From Polyangiaceae bacterium (GTDB taxonomy: Bacteria; Myxococcota_A; Polyangia; Polyangiales; Polyangiaceae), in contig JABTUA010000002.1 in assembly GCA_015075635.1 (NCBI GenBank), positions 992,001 through 1,056,000 on the forward strand: a DNA stretch of 64,000 nt, in the 5' to 3' direction. The translations under genes were made by a program, and so were the position numbers. The number at the start of each line of letters is the position of its first letter. Positions within the stretch are counted from its first letter, which is position 1. Positions 22,276 to 30,274 of this stretch are shown here, one piece after another. Under the pieces are notes generated by a model. That model was not told where the DNA came from. It saw only the letters and a program-made list of their open reading frames with translations, and made no database searches.

Positions 22276-24962
22276 TCCTTCTTCTTGCCCCCGCCCCCGC
22301 CCGTGTCGCTCTCGGGGACCTTCACGTCGGTGATGACCTTGGGGTTCATCAGCTCGAAGTAGGCCTGGCTCGCCAGCTCGCCGGTCGGGCCCTTCTCGTC
22401 GCGCAGCGCCAAGAGCACGCCCTGCTCCTTCATGAACTTCAGGGTGCGGATGGCGCCCTCCATCAGCTCCTTCTTGCTCTGGTCCTTGGCCATGCGCATC
22501 AGGCGGACGCGCAGCACCACGCGAGTGAAGGAGTGCGGGCCGTTGTCGTACTGGAGGTTGTCGAACTGCTTCATCAGCAGGAACGGCGCCCAGTCCTGGG
22601 GCACGCCCTTGAGCTCGACCTGCTGGATGGCGATGGCGTTGTCCACCCACTTGAAGATGCGGCCGCTCTCCAAATCTTCGTGGGACCAGTAACCGAAGGC
22701 GTCGTACCAGAGGTTCTGGAGCTCCTCGACGGTGGTCTTCGGCTTGTCGGCGAACATCGCCACGGCGCGCTTGGCCGTGTCGGGACTGCCGCCCAGGATC
22801 AGCGCGAGCGCTGCGTCCGTGACCAGCGACTCCGTCTTCATCAGCTCGAACAGCTTCTGCTCCACGTCCTGGTCGAAGCCGGTCTTGCCGATGGCGGCCG
22901 CGACCTGGTGCCGGGTCTCCATCGCCGCTTCGGCGTTCAGCATCGGCAAGAGCGCGCTGGCGATGCCGGGCACCGGACGGCGGATGAAGGACTCGAGCAG
23001 GCAGGCGCGGCGCTGGGAGTCGGCCTTGTCCGGCTTGTTGTACTCCTGCACCTTCTTGGCGACCTCGAGCATGTCCTCCTTGCTCGCGACCCAAGGCAGG
23101 GCGGCGCACGCCGCCATGCGCGCTTGCTCGTTCTCCTTGGGCTCCTCGATGTACTTCATCAGCGGCTTGAAGGCCTTCGGGTTCTGCCACTGGGCCATGC
23201 CGTCGGCGGCGCCGACGCCCAGGGCGCGCAGGGTCATGCCCAGGATGGCCAGGCCGCCGGCCATCAGGCCGTCCATGGTCACATCCAGCTTCGGATCGCG
23301 GCGCGTGAGTGCCTTCTCGAGCACGCCCCAGCTCTGCTCGTCCTTGAGCCAGCCGATGTAGCGCATCGCGCTCTGAGCCACGACCCACTCCTCGGGGAAC
23401 GGCGGCTGCTGGCCTTCTCGGGGCAGCGGCTTGTCGGGGTCCGCCCACTTGCGGAGCTGGGCGATGTCCTTGGTGGACTCCATCGCGGCCAAGGCGCGCA
23501 GGCCGTTGGCGTGCGGCGAAGGCATCTCGTGGATCCAGAAGATGACCGCGTCCTCGCTCTCCTTGCGGATGAACTCCCGCTGGTCGGGGTGCAGGACGGC
23601 GAGGTCGGCGAGCATGCGCGCGGCCACCACGCGCTCCTGGTCGTCGCGCTTCAAGAGCTGCTCGTGGTCGTATTGGTCGCTGTAGATCTTCAGCGGATCC
23701 ATGCGCAGGCGCTTGGCCAAGGTCGGCACGCCCCGCACGTCGCCCACCTCGGCCATGGCCGTGGCGGCCTCGGTCTGCCAGTGGATGTTGGGCTTGGTCT
23801 CCAGAAACTTGAGCATCGAGTCGCCGCAGCGCGGATCGGCCAGCTCACGCGCCAGGTCGAAGATGACCTTGGTCTGGAACCAGCTCTTCTCGATGTCGGT
23901 GTCGTTGGACTGCAAGGCCAGGATCAGGCCCTCGCAGCCGATGCCGTCCTTGAGCGCCGCCAGGTACTTCTTACGGCTCTCCTTGTCGGTCTTCTTCAGG
24001 GCCGAGATCAGCGGCTCGCGCGCCCGCTGGTCGCCGATCTTGCCCAGGCCCGGCGCCGCCTGGCGGGCGATCTCCGCGTCGGTGTCCTGCACGAGCTTGA
24101 TCAGCACGTCGGTGTATTTCGGCGAGGCGTTGCGCGCGAGCACGGTGGCCACGAGCTGGCGCACCGCCGGGCTCTCGTCGCCAGCGAAGGTCGCGAGCTT
24201 GTCCAGGTCGATGAGCTTGACGATCTTCTCGGGGTCGAAGGCCACCCCGCCGCCCAGGCGCTGCACCTTCGACAGATGGCCGGCGCGGTAGAGCTCCATG
24301 ATCTTGTCGAAAGCGCTCGACTCGCCGAGCACCACCAGCGCCCAGGCGACCTGCGGCTTGGCGCCGGGGCCCGCCTTGGGGAGCGCCTGGAGCAGCGGGC
24401 CCTTGGCGGCCTCTGCCATCGGCAAGCCGTACTCGGCGAGGCACGTCGCCGCCATCGACTGGATCGGCTCGCTGGGCCGGGTCAGCGCCTTGATCGCCAG
24501 GTCCACGCCGGCCGGATCCTTGGCGAACGCCAGCTGCTTGAGCGACTCCTGGACCAGCTCGTCGCTGGACTCGGAGGCGGCCCACTCCCGCCACTTGGGC
24601 AGCTGCTCCGCCTTGGGCAGGATGAAGGTCGCTTTCTTCCGCTCTTCGACCTGCTCTATGGTGAGCCTCTCGGCGTCCTTCTTGAAGCCGATGAACAGGA
24701 ACAAGCCGAGCCCGATGACGGCCACCAACCCGATCAGGATCACGAAGGGGTTGAAGCGGCCCTTCTTGAAATCGCCGTCGCCGGTGTCGAACGATCCGGG
24801 GGAGCCGGCGCCGGGCAGCTGCGGGTTGCCGCCGCCGCCGGCGGGCGCGTCGTCGTCGGGCGGCCATTTGGCGAGGTCGACGCGTTCGCTCGGCTCTTCG
24901 CCGGCGAACGGTGGAACGGGCCGAGAGCCAGGCTGCGGGGACGGCGAGATCGGTTCGAGCAT
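22272..24962 (-). CDS. HEAT-repeat protein with single membrane helix
   Basis: 896 residues. The first ~70 are Pro/Gly-rich and disordered, then one membrane helix (about 71-93, FVILIGLVAVIGLGLFLFIG), then ~800 residues of paired helices of the HEAT/PBS type (for example DESPAVRQLVATVLAR, DTDAEIARQAAPGLGKIG). This is a large protein-binding solenoid exposed on one side of the membrane, most likely the periplasm. The start follows GAGGAAAA. Downstream, the YfaP-like lipoprotein is translationally coupled. Function unknown. Confidence 0.8.
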   Translation of the reverse strand: MLEPISPSPQPGSRPVPPFAGEEPSERVDLAKWPPDDDAPAGGGGNPQLPGAGSPGSFDTGDGDFKKGRFNPFVILIGLVAVIGLGLFLFIGFKKDAERLTIEQVEERKKATFILPKAEQLPKWREWAASESSDELVQESLKQLAFAKDPAGVDLAIKALTRPSEPIQSMAATCLAEYGLPMAEAAKGPLLQALPKAGPGAKPQVAWALVVLGESSAFDKIMELYRAGHLSKVQRLGGGVAFDPEKIVKLIDLDKLATFAGDESPAVRQLVATVLARNASPKYTDVLIKLVQDTDAEIARQAAPGLGKIGDQRAREPLISALKKTDKESRKKYLAALKDGIGCEGLILALQSNDTDIEKSWFQTKVIFDLARELADPRCGDSMLKFLETKPNIHWQTEAATAMAEVGDVRGVPTLAKRLRMDPLKIYSDQYDHEQLLKRDDQERVVAARMLADLAVLHPDQREFIRKESEDAVIFWIHEMPSPHANGLRALAAMESTKDIAQLRKWADPDKPLPREGQQPPFPEEWVVAQSAMRYIGWLKDEQSWGVLEKALTRRDPKLDVTMDGLMAGGLAILGMTLRALGVGAADGMAQWQNPKAFKPLMKYIEEPKENEQARMAACAALPWVASKEDMLEVAKKVQEYNKPDKADSQRRACLLESFIRRPVPGIASALLPMLNAEAAMETRHQVAAAIGKTGFDQDVEQKLFELMKTESLVTDAALALILGGSPDTAKRAVAMFADKPKTTVEELQNLWYDAFGYWSHEDLESGRIFKWVDNAIAIQQVELKGVPQDWAPFLLMKQFDNLQYDNGPHSFTRVVLRVRLMRMAKDQSKKELMEGAIRTLKFMKEQGVLLALRDEKGPTGELASQAYFELMNPKVITDVKVPESDTGGGGGKKKE

Positions 24963-25105
24963 TTTTCCTCCGACGCTGTGCGGCCTCGTCGTCGACGACG
25001 TCGGCGCCCGAGCCCGCACATCGAGCGGCCGCGACCTTATCTCAGGACCGGGGCGACCTGAAGCAAAGAGCCGCCCATTCGGCGGAAAGATCCGGGAAAC
25101 CTGCC

Positions 25106-25855
25106 GTGAGTGAGGCGCCGCTCTCGCCCGCGGTCGAGCCCGCCGCGCCGCAGCAAGGCCCGCGCCTCTGGCTCCGGCCGCTCGGGGTCGCGGTCGCCAC
25201 GACCGCGCTGGTCACGGGGCTTTCCTACGGAATGCCCGACAACTACGCGGCCACGGCGGTGGGCCTGGGCTTCCTCGCCGCCACCTACGTGGTCGCACTC
25301 CGGCGAGATCACCCGCTGCCCCCGGAGCACTACGGGCTCGCGCTCGGCGGTCTGCTCGACCCGGAGCCGCTCTCCCCTGCGCGCATCGGCAAGGACGCGG
25401 CGCGGGCGCTGGCCTGGGCCCTTGGCCTCGCGCTCGCCATCTTCCCGCTCTTCTGGCTCGGCTACCTGTGGTGGTGGAGGCCCCGCCACGCCTTCGTGCC
25501 CGGCGCCCTGCCCGCGCTCGGCGACGACGTGCTCGGCCAGCTCCTGGTGATCGCGCTGCCCGAAGAAGCCTTCTACCGGGGCTACCTGCAGACCGCCCTC
25601 GACGACGCCTGGAAGCCACGCTGGAAGATCTTGGGTGCGGAGCTCGGTTGGGGCGTGCTGGTCTCCGCCGCGCTTTTCGCGCTCGGACACTTCGCGACGG
25701 AGGTCCATCCGAATCGGCTCGCGGTGTTCTTCCCGGCGCTCGCGTTCGGGTGGCTCCGCGCGCGCACCAAGGGCATCGGCGCGGGCATCGTGTTCCATGC
25801 GCTGTGCAACTTGTTCGCGGCGTATCTGGCGAGGAGTTACGGGATGGGGCGGTGA
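25106..25855 (+). CDS. CPBP intramembrane protease, myxosortase-like
   Basis: 249 residues, about six membrane helices. The three CPBP motifs are present: PEEAFYRGYLQ (about 152-162), FALGH near 192-196 and HALCNLF near 231-237. These glutamic-type intramembrane proteases include the Myxococcus MXAN_2755 group proposed to cleave MYXO-CTERM sorting signals; the EEAFYRGYLQ context fits that group, but I assign it from memory. A probable MYXO-CTERM substrate is encoded at 48403-49944. The last ~40 bp of this gene recur inside the 192-bp repeats at 28.1 and 29.0 kb. Confidence 0.8.
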   Translation: MSEAPLSPAVEPAAPQQGPRLWLRPLGVAVATTALVTGLSYGMPDNYAATAVGLGFLAATYVVALRRDHPLPPEHYGLALGGLLDPEPLSPARIGKDAARALAWALGLALAIFPLFWLGYLWWWRPRHAFVPGALPALGDDVLGQLLVIALPEEAFYRGYLQTALDDAWKPRWKILGAELGWGVLVSAALFALGHFATEVHPNRLAVFFPALAFGWLRARTKGIGAGIVFHALCNLFAAYLARSYGMGR

Positions 25856-25856
25856 G
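25817..25856 (+). repeat. 3' end of CPBP gene shared with the 192-bp repeat
   Basis: These 40 bases, covering the last codons and stop of the CPBP gene, align with the last part of both 192-bp copies (about 28294-28333 and 29191-29230) with a handful of changes. Confidence 0.8.
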
Positions 25857-25884
25857 CGGGCGGCGGGTGGGCTCGTGGCCCAGC

Positions 25885-25965
25885 GCTCACCCCCTCCGTT
25901 TGGCCGCGCGGCGGCCATCGCGCCGGCATGAGCAACGCTCACCCTCTCCGTTTGGCCGCGCGGCG
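25885..25965 (+). repeat. 29-bp direct repeat, two copies
   Basis: The 29 bases at 25885-25913 recur at 25937-25965 with a single C/T change, 52 bp apart, between the CPBP gene and the vapB-like gene. Confidence 0.85.
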
Positions 25966-26073
25966 TCGGTGCGCGAAAAACCGATGGATCGATTGGGCGA
26001 CATCGACGCCCCGCAGGTGCGCAATGCTTCCGCCGAAGGGGAAACTCCGGCGAAGCTCTGCGCTCGTTTGTGC

Positions 26074-26085
26074 TACACTTTAAGC
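26074..26085 (+). promoter_or_regulatory. -10 box and inverted repeat of the vapB-like gene
   Basis: TACACT at 26074-26079 ends six bases before the ATG at 26086. It sits inside TGCT-N8-AGCA (26071-26086), a possible operator for autorepression. Confidence 0.5.
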
Positions 26086-26379
26086 ATGAAGCGCAAGAAG
26101 AACCGGCGAAGCGGGGCCACGGAGACCTTCTCGGTGTCCGTCGACGCAAAGACGAAGCGGGCGCTGCGCGCGCTCGCCGACAAGGAGTTCGGCGGCAATC
26201 TGTCAGCCCTCGTCACCGACCTCGCGGAGGAGGCGCGTAGGCGCTTGGCTGCAGGCGCTTACCTGTCGAGGCACCGCATCCCCAGCCTGACGCCGGACCA
26301 GGCCGCCGAGCTCGAGGGGGAAATCGCGCGAGAGGTCGCCGGCGCAAAGCACCGCGGCCGCGGCGGAAAAGCCGCTTGA
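26086..26379 (+). CDS. antitoxin of vapBC-like pair
   Basis: 97 residues, very basic N-terminus (MKRKKNRRSG), then TFSVSVDAKTKRALRALAD, the beta-strand plus helix of a ribbon-helix-helix DNA-binding domain (about 14-48), and a charged C-terminus that would wrap the toxin. Its stop overlaps the TTG start of the PIN toxin (TTGA). Such antitoxins neutralise the toxin and repress their own promoter; the inverted repeat over the -10 box fits. Confidence 0.8.
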   Translation: MKRKKNRRSGATETFSVSVDAKTKRALRALADKEFGGNLSALVTDLAEEARRRLAAGAYLSRHRIPSLTPDQAAELEGEIAREVAGAKHRGRGGKAA

Positions 26380-26759
26380 TCCCGAGGTACGTTCTCGACA
26401 CCGGCGCGCTCGTGTCGGTGGAGCGAGGGAAGCAGCGGGCGGCGCGGTTCTTCCGTCTCGCAGCCATCGGCAGGGCACGGCTCATCGTTCCCCTGCCGGT
26501 CATCGCAGAATGGTGGCGCGGTCGGACCGATGCTCGCGAGGAGATTCTCGGCGCGACGGAGATCGTAGCCTCAGTCGCCGCTGCGCAAGCAGCCGGCATT
26601 GCACTCGCCAGGATGCGGGAGGTCGACTCCAAGCGAACGATCGACGCCATGGTGATGGCCACCGCGGCGCTCCTGGACGCCGTCGTCTTGACCGGCGACA
26701 TCGAAGACTTCGTGGCGTTGCGCGCACAGTTTCCTCGGGTGGTCGTGCTCGCAGCGTAG
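26376..26759 (+). CDS. vapC: PIN-domain toxin (VapC-like)
   Basis: 127 residues from TTG. VLDTGAL (6-12) gives the first catalytic Asp, VIAEWWRG near 42-49 the Glu, TIDAMVMATA (about 88-97) the second Asp and VLTGDIEDF (about 104-112) the third, the normal acidic quartet of a PIN ribonuclease. VapC toxins cut tRNA or rRNA and stop translation. The start is fixed by the four-base overlap with the antitoxin gene. Confidence 0.88.
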   Translation: MIPRYVLDTGALVSVERGKQRAARFFRLAAIGRARLIVPLPVIAEWWRGRTDAREEILGATEIVASVAAAQAAGIALARMREVDSKRTIDAMVMATAALLDAVVLTGDIEDFVALRAQFPRVVVLAA

Positions 26760-26908
26760 TCGCGACGACGCTCGTGGTCCGAGGCTGTGCCGACGACACG
26801 CTCTACGCGATCGCCCGTGAAGCTGCCGAGGCCCTGGCAGCGATGACACCCTGGGACAGACACGCCAAGTTGCATAGCCGAGCGCGCGCCGTTACGCTGA
26901 AACTGGCG

Positions 26909-28143
26909 ATGCGGCGAGGCGCGCTACTCTTGCTGGGAAGCGCTTGCACGAGCCAACACACCGCGCCGGTGTCCGACCACTTGCCTGTGTCGGGCGCAAA
27001 CCAGTGGTCGGGCTCCGTGCATCAACTCGAGCTCGGAGGCGACGCCGGCTGCGCACTCGACGGCACTGGCACGGTTCTGTGCTGGTCCAGCAAAGAGCCA
27101 GCGTTGCGCGTGGTTCAGGGGCTGCCCAAGGTGGTGGAGCTCTCCGTGGCCGGGGGTTCTGGCTGCGTGTGAAAGGCGCTTGGGTCTCCGTGCTCGCCAA
27201 GGACCACCACATCGAGTTGTCGGTGAAGGGCAGAGTCATCGGCCGCGTGCAGCTCGAGGACGTCACGGAGCTACACGCGCTTCGGCGGGCAATCTACACA
27301 CGCGACAGGCGCGGCAAGGTATTTCGATTCGTTCCCGCTCTCGGCGATCCCGCACCCATGGGGACCGGGGAGCTCGCCGTGGGAGCGGGCCACGTGTGCG
27401 TGCTCTCGGCGAGCGGCGAGCTCGCGTGCTGGGGCGCGAATGACCACGGGCAAATCTCTCCGCGACTGCCCGATGCGGGTTTGGCGAGGCGGTCTCTGGG
27501 CTCGTTCCCGGGCATGACCCGCGTGCATGCGTACCAGCGGCTCACGTGCCTTTCGGATGCTCGGAGCGTCCGCCGCTGTTGGGGCGATTGCTCGTCGCTC
27601 CCTGAAGGCCTCGGCATTCCGTGCGAGGGGCGTGACTCCTCGAGCGGTGTCCCGTTGGCGAAGCGGGGCGACGGATGCTGGCTCGAGAGCTTCGACGAAA
27701 ATGCGCCATGCGTTCCGGGTGACTCGATCGCGCTGATGAATGCGTCGTGCGACGAGCTCGGCCATTGGGTGATCTCGAGGCGCCCCGTCGTGGGCTGGAG
27801 GCGCGGCAACGAGGTCTATTTTCAGCGAGGCTCGGCATCCATCAACGACTGGGGCTTGCCTTACCCGGCCGCGGACGTGGCGCGAGTACCGGGGCGGGTG
27901 TACGTGCTCGGATACTTCTTCCAAGACGAATACGTGCCCAGCTTGGATCGCGAGCGAGCCGAAGCGGTCAGAGCAGCGTACGCTGCCCAGGGCGTTTGCC
28001 CCGACAAGCTCGTCGTCGTGCCCGCCGGCTTGGTTCCCGAGGTGCCAACGAGAAGAACGGGCGCAGACATCGTGCACGACCCCGGGGCCGAGGAGGCCTT
28101 GAGACGGAGCGGCATTGCCGCACCCCACGCTCCAACTCGGTGA
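26909..28143 (+). pseudogene. frameshifted RCC1-like lipoprotein gene
   Basis: The reading frame opens at ATG 26909 with a short signal peptide (RRGALLLLGSAC) and an RCC1-type repeat (CALDGTGTVLCW), then stops at 27170-27172. The same protein continues in another frame (KGAWVSVLAKDHHIEL onward) to 28143, with a second RCC1 motif (GHVCVLSASGELACWG) and a Cys-rich C-terminal half. A one-base insertion or two-base deletion near 27150-27172 explains it; a sequencing error cannot be excluded. Intact length would be about 411 residues. TACGCT lies ten bases before the ATG. Confidence 0.75.
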
Positions 28144-28333
28144 GCGCACCGGGCGCGGAGCCACGCGTCCCCTCCACCCGCGCGCGCGAGAGCACCGGTG
28201 AGACGCCGGTGGTCTTGGCAAGACATCACCGCTCGCGCGCGCCGGGTAAGGAGGGGACCGCGGAGCGAAGCGACGCGAGGGGAGGCAGGAAGAGCGGCTT
28301 ATTTGGCGAGGAGTTATGGGATGGGGAGGTGAG
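28142..28333 (+). repeat. 192-bp structured repeat, copy 1
   Basis: 192 bp, about 94% identical to 29039-29230 in the same orientation and the same length. It holds a long imperfect inverted repeat (arms around 28167-28188 and 28232-28258) with inner hairpins CACCGG...CCGGTG and GTCTT-GGC-AAGAC, and ends with a copy of the CPBP gene's 3' end. It starts at the stop codon of the RCC1-like pseudogene. Confidence 0.9.
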
Positions 28334-28392
28334 GGCGTAGCTACGCAGAGCAGCCGGGCGGCAAGGCAGGCCTCGTCTGCTTCAATTTCTCG

Positions 28393-28692
28393 TCAGACCG
28401 CTCGCTCACGCCAGTACCCGGGCCGCCGCTTGCAGTGTGCGACCGCCAGAACCAGGACGCTTGCGCCAAGAAGGCGGTACACGATTTCGTACGGGAATCG
28501 GTGAAGAAGGAAGCGACGTGTTCCTTCGACATGCGTAGGCCAGGAGTCGGGCGTTTCCGTAATCTCGTGGAAGGCGTGCCGAACCTCGAGCTCAAACGCT
28601 GCCGCAGCGAGCGGGTTGCGCTCAGCGTACCAGCGGGCGGCTTCTCGCGCCTCGTCCGCCGCTGCGTCAAGTACCTCGAGTTCCGCCGCCAC
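28393..28692 (-). CDS. RelE/ParE-family toxin
   Basis: 99 residues. AADEAREAARWYAERNPLAA (about 10-29) is the N-terminal helix pair, and HRFPYEIVYRL (64-74) with VLAVAHCKRRPGYWRER (81-97) is the conserved C-terminal strand block of the RelE/ParE superfamily. It either inhibits gyrase (ParE) or cleaves mRNA (RelE); the sequence does not decide. Its start lies inside the upstream antitoxin gene (26-bp overlap). Confidence 0.88.
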   Translation of the reverse strand: MAAELEVLDAAADEAREAARWYAERNPLAAAAFELEVRHAFHEITETPDSWPTHVEGTRRFLLHRFPYEIVYRLLGASVLVLAVAHCKRRPGYWRERAV

Positions 28693-28915
28693 TCGCGATC
28701 GTCCTCAAGTCGCGCAGGAGGTCATCACCGGGGACAGAGTGCAGCTCGCCTGCGTCGTAAGCGGCTAGACGACGTCGGATCTCGATCGCCCACGCAACGT
28801 CGCGATCGGTGTCGGGTGGGGCGTCGTCCAGGCTGTAAATCAAATCGCCAACGAGCTTCGCTCGAGCTTCGACAGGAAGGCGGAGGGCTTCCTGCAGGAG
28901 TTGGTCGGCGTCCAT
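28667..28915 (-). CDS. addiction-module antitoxin
   Basis: 82 residues. DQLLQEALRLPVEARAKLVG is the N-terminal signature of the 'putative addiction module component' family, which pairs with RelE/ParE toxins; the tail is acidic and likely unstructured. The ATG at 28915 has TACAGT six bases upstream. The overlap with the toxin gene supports joint expression. Confidence 0.85.
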   Translation of the reverse strand: MDADQLLQEALRLPVEARAKLVGDLIYSLDDAPPDTDRDVAWAIEIRRRLAAYDAGELHSVPGDDLLRDLRTIASGGGTRGT

Positions 28916-28927
28916 GGACGAACTGTA
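28916..28927 (-). promoter_or_regulatory. -10 box of a likely leaderless promoter
   Basis: On the minus strand TACAGT (28922-28927) ends six bases before the antitoxin ATG at 28915. Confidence 0.55.
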
Positions 28928-29006
28928 CCAGAGCGCGCGTCTTGGGCCACAGCCGCTTCTTGGGTCGGCCTGGTACGTCGAGACCAAGAGCCGGCCGAGC
29001 TTCCGA

Positions 29007-29024
29007 CCCCGCCGCATTGCGGGG
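29007..29024. terminator. GC-rich hairpin beside the second repeat copy
   Basis: CCCCGC-CGCATT-GCGGGG forms a perfect six-pair stem with a six-base loop, 14 bp before repeat copy 2. There is no T-run, so terminator activity is uncertain. Confidence 0.3.
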
Positions 29025-29038
29025 CCCCCAGGTGGCGA

Positions 29039-29230
29039 GAGCGCACCCAGCGCGGACCGACGCGTCCCCTCCACCCGCGCACGCGCGAGCACCGGCAAGA
29101 CGCCAGTGGTCTTGGCAAGACATCACCGCTCGCGCGCGCCGGGTAAGGAGGGGACCGCGGAGCGAAGCGACGCGAGGGGAGGCAGGAAGAGCGGCTCATC
29201 TGGCGAGGAGTCATGGGATGGGGAGGTGAG
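29039..29230 (+). repeat. 192-bp structured repeat, copy 2
   Basis: Second copy of the element at 28142-28333, with about twelve substitutions and no length change. It fills most of the 324-bp gap between the addiction-module antitoxin and the mazF-like gene; I see no gene in that gap. Confidence 0.9.
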
Positions 29231-29239
29231 TGGGGCGGG

Positions 29240-29587
29240 TCACTCTCCCAAGTCCAAGAACCAGCGCAGCCCTTCGCAAACAGCACGGAGGACGGGCGGT
29301 GGCAGAGCGCCGACGAGCTCATCCAAGTCCGCCTTGTCCACGGTGGAGATCTGTGACGCGTTCGCCACCGAGTCCCTCGGGAGACCGGTGTGGCGGCGTT
29401 CGAGCAGCGTGTTCCCGGGCGCCTTGGCGTGTGCCTTGTTGCTGGTGAGCACGCACACCACGACGGTGCTGATCCGACTCGCGTTGACTTCGTCTCGCTG
29501 CAGGACGAGCGCTGGATGACGGAATCCCGGCTCCGAGCCGCGCGGGTCGGAGAAATCGACCCACCAGATCTGCCCACGCCGAATCAA
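29240..29587 (-). CDS. mazF: MazF/PemK-type toxin
   Basis: 115 residues from TTG. RRGQIWWVDFSDPRGSEPG (3-21) and RHPALVLQRDEVN (22-34) are the conserved start of MazF/PemK, followed by VVVCVLTSN and the LLERRHTGLPRDSVAN segment with the usual catalytic Arg/Thr region. MazF cuts RNA at short motifs. The start overlaps the antitoxin stop (TTGA). A piece of a second mazF copy lies at 30081-30126. Confidence 0.9.
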   Translation of the reverse strand: MIRRGQIWWVDFSDPRGSEPGFRHPALVLQRDEVNASRISTVVVCVLTSNKAHAKAPGNTLLERRHTGLPRDSVANASQISTVDKADLDELVGALPPPVLRAVCEGLRWFLDLGE

Positions 29588-29844
29588 CGCTTCTTCGCCT
29601 TGCCGGTTCGGAGCACCCGCTTCGCCCGCCGGCGAAACGCCAGCGCGGCTGGATCGTCTCCAGGCTGCCCGCCGCTGTCGATGGCAGTATTCCACGCCGC
29701 CGTCACGTCGGCCGCCGGCGTCCCCTTCTCGAGGAACTCCCGGGCCGCCCTCGCGAGCAAGGCACTGCGAGAGATCTTGAGAGCGCGCGCCCGCGCGTCG
29801 ATGAGTCGAAACAGATCGTCCGGCAAGGACACGGCCGTCTTCAT
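29584..29844 (-). CDS. MazE-like ribbon-helix-helix antitoxin
   Basis: 86 residues. MKTAVSLPDDLFRLIDARARALKI begins the beta strand plus helices of a CopG/MazE ribbon-helix-helix domain (1-45); the remainder is a basic tail. It would bind its own promoter and the MazF toxin. The ATG at 29844 is followed upstream by two tandem GGTAATAC(C/T) boxes that look like its operator. Confidence 0.85.
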   Translation of the reverse strand: MKTAVSLPDDLFRLIDARARALKISRSALLARAAREFLEKGTPAADVTAAWNTAIDSGGQPGDDPAALAFRRRAKRVLRTGKAKKR

Positions 29845-29851
29845 GCGGCCG

Positions 29852-29869
29852 AGTATTACCGGTATTACC
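29852..29869 (-). promoter_or_regulatory. promoter/operator of the mazEF-like pair
   Basis: Two tandem nine-base boxes GGTAATAC(C/T), read on the minus strand, lie just upstream of the antitoxin ATG; the proximal one doubles as a TAATACT -10 box. The AT content stands out in this GC-rich region. Confidence 0.5.
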
Positions 29870-30080
29870 AGCGGCGTCAATGCGGTCGAGCGCCACGGAC
29901 CACGCCTCCTCGAGCGGTGCGTCGCGAACACTGCGAGCACTTCGCGGTGCCCACGAACGGCAGGTTCTCAAACGCTCTCGCCGTCACGTCCGCAATGCGT
30001 GGATGTGCCAGTTTCGCGCAATCAGAAAGGTCGGCGCGGGTCGGTCGAGAAGAGTCGTCGACTCGAGCGCAAGGCTCCCG

Positions 30081-30126
30081 TTGGCGTGTGCCTCGTTGCC
30101 GGTGAGCACGCACACCACGACGGTGC
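30081..30126 (-). pseudogene. fragment of a second mazF-like gene
   Basis: These 46 bases match 29424-29469, inside the intact mazF-like gene, at 44 positions and in the same orientation. Read on the minus strand they give TVVVCVLTGNEAHAN, matching TVVVCVLTSNKAHAK. No start or continuation of the toxin is visible, so this is a remnant. Confidence 0.75.
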
Positions 30127-30133
30127 AGCGGGG

Positions 30134-30165
30134 TGTTCGCGAACGTTCGCGAACGTTCACGAACA
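30134..30165. promoter_or_regulatory. 32-bp near-perfect palindrome, helical phasing
   Basis: Three consecutive GTTCGCGAAC-type ten-base units make a palindrome of 32 bp in which only one symmetric base pair is broken. The ten-base period places the half-sites (GTTCG/CGAAC) on one face of the helix. It lies about 110-140 bp upstream of the lipoprotein gene start and is a good candidate operator. Confidence 0.65.
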
Positions 30166-30274
30166 GTCCTCGCGTTGCTCTGCGATCGGGCCGGTGCGGC
30201 CTATCGTCGCTCGCGGGGCTGGGTGTATCGTTGGCATGGACTTTTCACACCTCGCCGGCGGTGAGGCGAACAAG

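Larger units (their letters stand above)
29845..30274. other. 430-bp gap with mazF fragment and palindrome
   Basis: Apart from the mazE-like promoter, the mazF fragment (30081-30126) and the 32-bp palindrome (30134-30165), nothing in this stretch is recognisable. The part 29880-30060 has no supported gene on either strand and may be further remnant of an inactivated toxin-antitoxin locus. Confidence 0.4.

Noticed and set aside
29877..30113. A 78-codon minus-strand frame next to the mazF fragment
   Set aside because: No recognisable domain, overlaps the mazF remnant in a different frame, and has no start signal; more likely decayed DNA.
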